A stretch of DNA of 20,139 bases from Methanolinea sp. UBA275 (GTDB lineage: Archaea > Halobacteriota > Methanomicrobia > Methanomicrobiales > Methanospirillaceae), in contig DAWU01000021.1 in NCBI GenBank assembly GCA_002506105.1, positions 1-20,139 of the forward strand, in the 5' to 3' direction. Made by a program: the position numbers and the translations under genes. The notes under the pieces are model-generated. The model worked only from the letters and a program-made list of their open reading frames with translations, was not told where the DNA came from and did no database searches. Below, in pieces: positions 14,706 through 20,139 of this stretch (positions within the stretch are counted from its first letter, which is position 1; each line of letters opens with the position of its first letter).

Positions 14706-16310
14706 TTACATCTGGAGTCCACGCTCCCACTCTCTCACCATGTCTATAAGACGGGAAGGCCGGTCGGTCGAGTATTCCACCTCTCCTCTGAAAATCCTCC
14801 CCGAGTTTCCATCGACGGTGATGATGGATCCCTCGGAAAATTCCTGACCGCTGATCAGACACCGCCTCCTGCTCTCTTCGAGAACCAGACCCTCGCACCC
14901 CACTACGCAGACCTTCCCCATCTGCCTCGCGACAACCGCTGCATGCGCTGTCCTTGCACCCCTTGCGGTGAGGAGGGCGCGGGAAGCTTGTATCCCGGGT
15001 ATATCATCAGGTGAAGGTGTCTCGCGGACAAGGATAACGTCCTGCCCCTCAGACTCCATCTCCTCTGCCCGGGGAGTAGAGAAGGCAATCGCCCCTGCAG
15101 CCACACCCCCTGACGCAGGAATTCCCACGCCGATGGGGTGATCGTGTGTTTGCACGGATTCGATGGTGATCGCATCGATGTCGACCTCGCGGAGCATCCA
15201 TATGACGTCCTGCGGAGAGATGATCCCCTCATGGCAGAGATCCGCGGCAATTTTGAGTGCTGCATACGGCGAACGTTTCCCGCTCCTTGTCTGGAGGATA
15301 AAGAGCTCCCCATCCTGGACAGTGAATTCAAGATCCTGCATATCTTTGAAGAATACCTCGAGCTTTTTTGCGGTATCCAGGAGTTCGTGATATACATCAG
15401 GGAGCACCTCCCTGAATTCATCCTGGGTGGTTGCAGACTGGTCCCCCGATACCACATCCTCTCCCTGGGCCCCGAACTTGAAATCCACAAGAATGCGGCT
15501 GTCCCCCTGCCATGGGTTCCGGGTAAAGGCAACACCCGCTCCGGAGCGTGTACCAATATTGCCGAATACCATGTTCTGGATTGTCACCGCGGTGCCCCGC
15601 ACTTCCCTGATCAGGTTGAGCCTCCTGAAAGCCTCTGCACGGGGGCTCTCCCATGACCTGATGACCGCCTCGACCGCCAAGCCAATCTGCTCCGTGGCCT
15701 GTTCGGGGAACTTCTGTCCTTCAGTAAGTGAATAGATTCTCTCGTACTCATACGCAAGTTCACGAAGCGTGAGTGCATCAAGCTCCACCTCATCAGCAAC
15801 ACCCTCCCTCTCCATCGCAGCATGGAGTGCCGTCCTGTACAGGGCCGAAGGGTGACCGCAGATCACCTCTCCGAAATTCTGGATCAGCCTCCTGTACGAA
15901 TCCCAGGCAAACCGGGGATTTCCCGAGAACGAGATGAGCCCCCTGACAGACTCCCTGGATAGCCCGACATTTAAAATCGTCTCCATGACGCCCGGCATCG
16001 AGACCGGAGCACCGGACCGGACCGAGACGAGCATGGGTTTCCGGCTGTTGCCGAAGGAGAGACCGGTGGTTTTTTCAAGCCGCGAGATCCCGGCCTTGAG
16101 AAGATCAGGGAGATCTGGGGGCAGCTTCTTTCCGGATTTGAAATACTCCTCGCAGAGACTGACCCCAAGGCAGAAAGCCGGGGGAACCTTCACTCCCTGG
16201 GTGGCTATGGTGGCCAGGTTTGCAGCCTTGTTGCCGAACTCTTCGGCCGGGACACTGTCCGGAAGCCCGCAGCCAAAGGTTACAAGGCGTGGATATCCCT
16301 TAACGGTCAT
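14706..16310 (-). CDS. PPDK-like phosphohistidine protein lacking the pyruvate/PEP barrel
   Basis: A 534-residue protein matching only the N-terminal two-thirds of pyruvate, phosphate dikinase (usually ~870 residues). The ATP-grasp part shows GNKAANLATI, LVSVRSGAPVSMPGVMET, GTAVTIQNMVFGNIG, SGAGVAFTRNP and QDLEFTVQDGELFILQTR. The mobile phosphohistidine domain has LLTARGARTAHAAVVARQMG, with its His at 456, practically the position of His455 in Clostridium symbiosum PPDK. It ends just before the C-terminal barrel that binds pyruvate/PEP. No barrel follows, since the next gene is convergent 20 bp away, so this is not a frameshift. In PPDK these domains catalyse ATP + Pi + His to AMP + PPi + phospho-His. 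ATG 16310 is preferred over GTG 16313, with GGGAGAGG just upstream. It follows the PhoU-like gene by ~13 bp. Confidence 0.85.
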   Translation of the reverse strand: MTVKGYPRLVTFGCGLPDSVPAEEFGNKAANLATIATQGVKVPPAFCLGVSLCEEYFKSGKKLPPDLPDLLKAGISRLEKTTGLSFGNSRKPMLVSVRSGAPVSMPGVMETILNVGLSRESVRGLISFSGNPRFAWDSYRRLIQNFGEVICGHPSALYRTALHAAMEREGVADEVELDALTLRELAYEYERIYSLTEGQKFPEQATEQIGLAVEAVIRSWESPRAEAFRRLNLIREVRGTAVTIQNMVFGNIGTRSGAGVAFTRNPWQGDSRILVDFKFGAQGEDVVSGDQSATTQDEFREVLPDVYHELLDTAKKLEVFFKDMQDLEFTVQDGELFILQTRSGKRSPYAALKIAADLCHEGIISPQDVIWMLREVDIDAITIESVQTHDHPIGVGIPASGGVAAGAIAFSTPRAEEMESEGQDVILVRETPSPDDIPGIQASRALLTARGARTAHAAVVARQMGKVCVVGCEGLVLEESRRRCLISGQEFSEGSIITVDGNSGRIFRGEVEYSTDRPSRLIDMVREWERGLQM

Positions 16311-16323
16311 CACTCCTCTCCCT

Positions 16324-18267
16324 TCAACGGTTCATCCTCTCCATGATTTCATCCCTGATGATGTAGACTGCTTTCATCATCGAATTGGTCGATTCTTCTA
16401 TCGTCCGTGCAAGGTCGCCATAGACCTGCATCTCCTTCCAGTCCTTTGATTCTACGAGGACTATCTTCTGGGCAAGCCGGAGCGCCTCGTCTGACCGGTG
16501 TTCGAGGGAAAGGACCTGGTCTACTGCGTGAAGGAACTCCTGCATATCGTCCCTGCTGTATCCCTTGCGGACGTGCTGGGAGGCGATGAGTGCTTTTAAG
16601 TATTCCTGTGCACTCCTCTCTGCCAGTTCAGCCATCTCGACGATATACTGGTTGATCTTTTTCGAACGGGTGACGGATGGGATGAGCGTTACAAAGAATG
16701 ACGCTTCCTCAAGGAAATCGAGTGCATCATCAGCCGTGAAGATAAGTTGTGAATAGAAATCGGCATGCTCGATCCTCCGGGAAAGGGTCCGAACCTTGGT
16801 GACCAGGAGATCTGCTTCGCTCTCCCATCTCTTGGCACGCTGTGCACTCCGCGGGATAAAATTGCCATCATCTCCCGTCTGGATATGCTGGAGAGCTTCC
16901 CTGACTATTGTTGCGACACTGATGGTGAGGGTCGCGTGCTCTTCGCAAATCTCCATCAGGCCTTCGTGTGCAGAGCGGAAATAACGGAGAAGCTCGGCCT
17001 TGATCTCGTCCTGGATAAGAAGACGCGACTGATTTTTCAAAAGACCGGTCGTCGAGATCCTCAACACCCACTGGAAATACTCGATGCTCTTCTCCCTGCC
17101 TAACACCTGGTGGAGCGGTTCGCCATACCGCATGGGAACCCTGGATGCCATTTCAAGCGCATCGTACACCATCTTCTCACCCCCCAGGATGAGAAATCCC
17201 ATGTGGCCGAACTCATGATCAGCGGCCCATTTCAGGATATATGAGGCATCCTTGGCAAGAAGGAAATTGCGCAGCTTCTTCCTTGCGCGGTTCCAGTCGA
17301 TGAGAAAGACCAGACGGGACCCGGAAAATTCAAGAAAACTGGCCAGGTCGTCTTTCCCGGATGCCACATACGTGCCAGTGGAGAGGTGGTAGATTTTTTT
17401 CTCGAAAGAGGCCGCACCCTTCTTTGAGAGCGTGTCACTCCAGGTTACTTTCCGGTTCTCAAAGAGGCTCTGGAAGAATTCCAGCCTCTGCATATGGATA
17501 TCGGTGTAGATGATCGTGACCGTATTGCCTACGACGTTGATAACAATGACATGGGCATCAGTCATCCCGATATCATTCTGGATGGTCAATTTTTCGCCGC
17601 CCCTTGTTGCGGTCGTTCCAAGTCCCGGGTGATCGAACTTCAGGGGTGAAGTCCGGCTGATTCCCGACATGAATGCTCTGACAAGAACGGTATCATCCTC
17701 GATCAGGAGGTAGGTCATGGCCCCGTCAATGATCTCGCGTGCAAGATCCCCCTGCAGTCGGTTCAAGGATTTGTGCATATCCATGACGAGCAGGTGAATG
17801 GTATCGCCGCTCACGGAATGTGCCGAGGTGATGTTCTCAACTGCATCGGAATCCACGAGATCCCCTTCTCCTGACGGGATTGTTCCTTCAAGGTTGACCA
17901 AGCGCTGTTCGAATCCGGATGCATCCTCACCATTCCGCGACAGGAGAGGGGTTGCCATTTCATTCAGGTTCTTCCTTATTCCATCAAGGATTTGTGCTGC
18001 GTGAGGGATACGTAAGATCCCTTCCCTGACTCTCTCTGTTTCGACAACAATCCTGTCAAATTCGAAATTTTCTATCCCAGCTCCCTCCCGCTCCACCCGC
18101 AGGTTCGAGAATTCTTCATGGGGATTTTCTGCCCTGGCCTTGGCGGTCTGGAGAAGGGTGAAGAAGTATTTTATCCGGTCGTTTGCTGAAAGCGCGTTAT
18201 TGACCAGTGTAGGAAGGATGAGCCCTTCTTCACCAAGTTCCTCGATGATTTCTTTCTTGACAGGCAT
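16324..18267 (-). CDS. Large protein with C-terminal PhoU/DUF47-like domain
   Basis: A 647-residue soluble protein, first of a two-gene operon with the PPDK-like gene. Residues ~430-647 are all-helical and resemble PhoU/DUF47 three-helix bundles, with acidic E/DxxxD-type motifs such as WESEAD (481-486) and EHRSDEA (589-595) that bind metals in that family. PhoU proteins adjust phosphate transport and signalling; DUF47 members often sit beside phosphate transporters. Residues 1-180 are also helical. The central ~180-420 region is alpha/beta, unfamiliar to me, and contains HEFGH at 351-355, an exact HExxH zinc-protease pattern. Ordinary DUF47 proteins have ~210 residues, so two-thirds of this one is extra. 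The start has AGGAGTCAGGA just before ATG. No membrane helix is seen. The PhoU-like call is from pattern only. Confidence 0.7.
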   Translation of the reverse strand: MPVKKEIIEELGEEGLILPTLVNNALSANDRIKYFFTLLQTAKARAENPHEEFSNLRVEREGAGIENFEFDRIVVETERVREGILRIPHAAQILDGIRKNLNEMATPLLSRNGEDASGFEQRLVNLEGTIPSGEGDLVDSDAVENITSAHSVSGDTIHLLVMDMHKSLNRLQGDLAREIIDGAMTYLLIEDDTVLVRAFMSGISRTSPLKFDHPGLGTTATRGGEKLTIQNDIGMTDAHVIVINVVGNTVTIIYTDIHMQRLEFFQSLFENRKVTWSDTLSKKGAASFEKKIYHLSTGTYVASGKDDLASFLEFSGSRLVFLIDWNRARKKLRNFLLAKDASYILKWAADHEFGHMGFLILGGEKMVYDALEMASRVPMRYGEPLHQVLGREKSIEYFQWVLRISTTGLLKNQSRLLIQDEIKAELLRYFRSAHEGLMEICEEHATLTISVATIVREALQHIQTGDDGNFIPRSAQRAKRWESEADLLVTKVRTLSRRIEHADFYSQLIFTADDALDFLEEASFFVTLIPSVTRSKKINQYIVEMAELAERSAQEYLKALIASQHVRKGYSRDDMQEFLHAVDQVLSLEHRSDEALRLAQKIVLVESKDWKEMQVYGDLARTIEESTNSMMKAVYIIRDEIMERMNR

Positions 18268-18570
18268 TCCTGACTCCTGTGGATATTCTGCAGGGAGAAT
18301 AGAGTCTTCATTCCCTTCCTGCGAGAACGGGTATCCCGAACTTGAGGTAATTATGTGCGAGTCTTTCTCTGCACTGGAATAAAGGCCTTTTCTCTATCAC
18401 AATGGTCAGAACCATGAAACCCATGTCCGGTGTATTGAAAAATCCCCCTCCCTTCATTGGCACGATGTGATCTTAAAGACAAGAACGGGAATTCCCGGAT
18501 CACAAGAGTATTTCGACACGCTTTACAGAATGGAGATCATAAAATGGCACAAAGAATGTTCATCCCTGAT

Positions 18571-18599
18571 CATTGGAATGGCCTTTCCGGCTTCCAATG
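18571..18599. promoter_or_regulatory. Long hairpin/operator containing GGAA-N6-TTCC
   Basis: CATTGGAA (18571-18578) and TTCCAATG (18592-18599) are perfect 8-bp arms; GCC/GGC extends the stem to 11 bp with a 2-nt bulge and 5-nt loop. Inside, GGAA-TGGCCT-TTCC (18575-18588) exactly matches the published NrpR operator consensus. It lies about 20 bp before the PAS gene TATA box. Confidence 0.4.
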
Positions 18600-18607
18600 C
18601 CTAGTGG

Positions 18608-18615
18608 ATAAATAC
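18608..18615 (+). promoter_or_regulatory. TATA box of the PAS-domain gene
   Basis: ATAAATAC predicts a transcript start near 18637 and a leader of about 45 nt that includes GTGAGG, 7 nt before the ATG at 18684. Confidence 0.45.
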
Positions 18616-18683
18616 CACGGGGTACTGTTCTCATCGCAAGCACTATCATCTCTCATCCACCTAACAACATGTGAGGAAGTGGG

Positions 18684-19301
18684 ATGAACAGGGATAGTCT
18701 CCACGAGTTATTTGAAAAAATCCAGACCGGGATAGTGATCATTGATCCCGTGACCCATACGATTCTGGACATCAACCCCAATGCGCTCTCGCTCAAAGGT
18801 CAATCAAAGGAAGAGGTCATTGGGAAGGTGTGTCACCAGTTCATCTGTCCTGCAGAGAAGGGAAAATGCCCAATCACTGATCTTGGACAGGTGATTGATA
18901 ATACGGAAAGGATCCTTATTGCCAAAGACGGAACCCGGATCCCCATCCTTAAAACCGCCACCACTGCGGTCGTCGGTGGAAAAGATGTGATAATTGAGAG
19001 TTTCATCGACATCCGTGACCATAAGAAAGCCGAAGACCGCAAGTATGCACTTATCGGCTACATCGATGAGACGGTGATGAGAATCAGGGAGCCGCTGAAC
19101 CTTGTTCAAAAGGATCTTACCGATATCGCCCAGCGAATAGACGCTCCTTCCAGTTCGCCGGATCTTTTAAAGGCCGAATTGCAGGTCGAGGTAAACCGCC
19201 TAAAACAGATCGTGGAAAACCTGTTTGATATACAGCGGGCTGTAGCCGAAGAGCGCGAAGATATCCCGGAATCCTATAAGGCTTTTATCAAAAGGCAGTG
19301 A
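18684..19301 (+). CDS. Orphan PAS protein with degenerate kinase dimerisation helix
   Basis: A 205-residue soluble protein. Residues ~5-115 are a PAS sensor domain (LFEKIQTGIVIIDP to ESFIDIRDHKKAED). Three cysteines in CHQFICPAEKGKCPI (Cys50, Cys55, Cys62) could bind metal or sense redox; this Cys pattern recurs in PAS domains of sensor kinases. Residues ~118-190 are two long helices like a histidine-kinase dimerisation hairpin, but the phospho-acceptor segment SHEIRTPL is represented by VMRIREPL, so His is replaced by Met132. No ATPase domain follows. The protein is complete: it has a promoter, a ribosome binding site and a terminator-like hairpin after its stop. It may dimerise with, and modulate, another signalling protein. 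No response regulator is nearby. Confidence 0.85.
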   Translation: MNRDSLHELFEKIQTGIVIIDPVTHTILDINPNALSLKGQSKEEVIGKVCHQFICPAEKGKCPITDLGQVIDNTERILIAKDGTRIPILKTATTAVVGGKDVIIESFIDIRDHKKAEDRKYALIGYIDETVMRIREPLNLVQKDLTDIAQRIDAPSSSPDLLKAELQVEVNRLKQIVENLFDIQRAVAEEREDIPESYKAFIKRQ

Positions 19302-19329
19302 CACTTCCCGGTACGGATTCACCACCAGC

Positions 19330-19359
19330 AAAGGATACCACAGGTTCCCATCCTTTTTT
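19330..19359 (+). terminator. Terminator of the PAS gene
   Basis: AAAGGAT (19330-19336) and ATCCTTT (19350-19356) are perfect 7-bp arms, and the 3' arm runs into a six-T tract (19354-19359). The hairpin begins 28 nt after the PAS stop codon. Confidence 0.5.
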
Positions 19360-19480
19360 AAGGTAAAGTGTCATTATTACCCCCAACTTCGCACACAAGT
19401 TAGGACGAGAATTTAAAGTGTAGTATCCCGAAATCATTTGACACCATGTTTATATTTTGATGTGAGCAAATTATCCAAGG

Positions 19481-19502
19481 TAGTGTAAGGAATTTGCTGT
19501 AA
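19481..19502. repeat. Candidate terminal inverted repeat near the transposase
   Basis: This 22-bp sequence, reverse-complemented, matches bases 1-22 at 18 positions. It lies about 190 bp beyond the transposase stop. It may mark the outer left end of the right-hand element; the precise end is not resolved. Confidence 0.4.
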
Positions 19503-19531
19503 AAGCGAAAACCCGATCCTATACATTAGCC

Positions 19532-19684
19532 ATGGTGACACTACAAGAAAAAGCAAACGAATCGATTCCAAAACTCAATGCGCCATTTCCCGTGCAACTT
19601 TTCGAATCTATCCAATTGATGTATACCGCCATAGATCTGCCGCCGGGGCGCCCTTCGGGGGCGGCGGCGTTTATCGTGCCTTGA
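19532..19684 (+). pseudogene. 50-codon ORF, possible transposase N-terminal remnant
   Basis: The frame begins MVTLQEKANESIPK and ends in AAAFIVP, stopping 5 bp before the convergent transposase stop. It is open from just after a TAG at 19481-19483. The first ~35 residues have ordinary protein composition, while the last ~12 are forced by the GC-rich hairpin. No good ribosome binding site precedes it. It could be the start of another IS transposase cut off by the IS256-type element, or chance. I do not recognise a family. Confidence 0.25.
19639..19668. terminator. GC-rich hairpin with a TTCG loop
   Basis: GCCGCC (19639-19644) pairs with GGCGGC (19663-19668), and CCC-TTCG-GGG forms the tip, which in RNA would be a very stable UUCG tetraloop on the plus strand. 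It follows the transposase stop by about 20 nt on the minus strand and may shield or end transposase transcription. Its GC content stands out sharply from the AT-rich surroundings. Confidence 0.35.
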
Positions 19685-19689
19685 TTGAA

Positions 19690-20139
19690 TTACTCAGCAC
19701 TAATATCCACAGGGCAGAATGACAACTTAGACTCCGGTACCTGGACCTCGAATTCACTCATATTCAGGTAACGGTTCCCCGTGATCCACTCCTCGTTCAT
19801 ATCCATTAAGATCGAACCAATGAGACGAATCACTGAGTCAGAACTTGGAAACGCGCCAACGACCTTACTTCGGCGTTTTATCTCGACATTGATCCTTTCT
19901 ACCATGTTTGTCGTGCGAATTCTTTTCCAGTGACTTTTTGGGAAAGCCCGGTAATTACCTACATCAAACAAAAATCGTTCAATGGTATCGGCTGCTTTGG
20001 TGTACCCCATCTTGTCCAATTCCTGTGCCACTACCCCTAATTCATCCTCATCCCCATTCAGTTTCTCCTTGATCATCGGGACTACCAGAGGATATGCTTT
20101 CTTTGGAAGATTGCGGGTAGTGTGCATATAAAGCTGTAA
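19690..20139 (-). mobile_element. IS256-family (mutator-type) transposase, C-terminal part
   Basis: The last 149 residues of a DDE transposase; the frame stays open to the window edge, so the N-terminal ~250 residues lie outside. The edge sequence LQLYMHTTRN matches the family's conserved C/RCQxHxxRN-type region. SHWKRIRTTNMVERINVEIKRR with SKVVGAFPSS holds the C-terminal signature, including the catalytic Glu of the NxxExxN-type motif. The family uses a cut-and-paste or circle pathway and makes 8-9 bp target duplications. The visible part shows no frameshift or internal stop, so the element may be active. Nearby repeats at 19481-19502 and 1-22 may be its ends. Confidence 0.9.

Larger units (their letters stand above)
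18268..18683. other. 416-bp intergenic region rich in inverted repeats
   Basis: No convincing gene lies between the divergent PhoU-like and PAS genes. The spacer holds AAAGGCCTTT (18381-18390), ATGGT-CAGA-ACCAT (18402-18415), TGTGATC/GATCACA arms at 18466-18472 and 18498-18504, a 12-bp palindrome CGGGAATTCCCG between them (18486-18497) and a long hairpin at 18571-18599. It therefore looks like a regulatory region or a source of structured RNA. It includes the PAS gene promoter at its right end. Confidence 0.55.
19302..19689. other. IS-associated non-coding debris beside the transposase
   Basis: This stretch has no intact gene. After the PAS terminator come two related blocks starting TAAAGTGT (19364 and 19414), an AACTT/AAGTT inverted repeat around CGCACAC (19385-19401), the end-like repeat at 19481-19502, a 50-codon ORF at 19532-19684 and a GC-rich hairpin at 19639-19668. 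It looks like the end of one insertion sequence, or remains of two nested ones. Confidence 0.45.

Noticed and set aside
18457..18687. 76-codon plus-strand ORF in the spacer before the PAS gene
   Set aside because: It has no ribosome binding site, its sequence is dictated by the palindromes it crosses, and it overlaps the PAS start and promoter.
1..20139. Whole window as a composite transposon carrying cargo
   Set aside because: The cargo is chromosomal housekeeping (RIO2, ThiL, NadE, tRNA thiolase). Two flanking IS ends are better explained by independent insertions or assembly breaks.

Overview
The window reads as a chromosomal segment from a methanogenic archaeon, most likely order Methanomicrobiales. 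This is inferred from gene content: RIO2 kinase, a DUF460/COG2433 protein, an NcsA/TtuA-type thiolase, a DUF128 (NrpR-type) nitrogen regulator, a TrmB regulator, CARDB/S-layer-like surface proteins and a TPR lipoprotein. Promoters also look archaeal (TATA boxes about 26 bp before starts, some leaderless), with GGTG-type Shine-Dalgarno sites. No rRNA, tRNA or CRISPR was seen.

Layout. 1-22: an inverted-repeat-like sequence matching one beside the transposase at the far right, so both edges may lie in insertion sequences. 190-1635: two small secreted proteins on the minus strand. 1798-3765: a lipoprotein built almost entirely of 18 TPR units. 3777-7433 (minus): a tightly overlapping operon RIO2 > DUF460 > ThiL. 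7485-9222 (plus): NcsA/TtuA-type tRNA thiolase, a candidate 32-codon leader ORF with a strong hairpin, then NadE. 9425-10696 (minus) and 10761-11534 (plus): a membrane-anchored CARDB-like surface protein and a TrmB regulator, divergent around a perfect 9-bp inverted repeat. 11531-12277 (minus) and 12343-14685 (plus): a stand-alone NrpR effector domain, divergent from an unknown protein followed by an orphan dihydrolipoamide-dehydrogenase-like flavoprotein; the shared promoter carries an NrpR-like inverted repeat. 14706-18267 (minus): a two-gene operon of a large PhoU/DUF47-like protein and a PPDK-like phosphohistidine protein that lacks the pyruvate-binding barrel. 18268-18683: a 416-bp spacer dense in inverted repeats. 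18684-19301 (plus): an orphan PAS protein with a degenerate kinase dimerisation helix. 19302-20139: IS debris and the 3' part of an IS256-family transposase that runs off the window.

How the genes relate. RIO2, DUF460 and NcsA concern ribosome or tRNA maturation, while ThiL and NadE make cofactors: ordinary housekeeping. The most unusual unit is the PhoU-like plus truncated-PPDK operon. In PPDK the two retained domains catalyse ATP + Pi + His -> AMP + PPi + phospho-His, so a partner related to a phosphate-response protein hints at an undescribed phosphate-handling or phosphotransfer system. Its acceptor is not visible here. The second theme is regulation: three divergent spacers hold palindromes suited to the adjacent TrmB and NrpR-like regulators.
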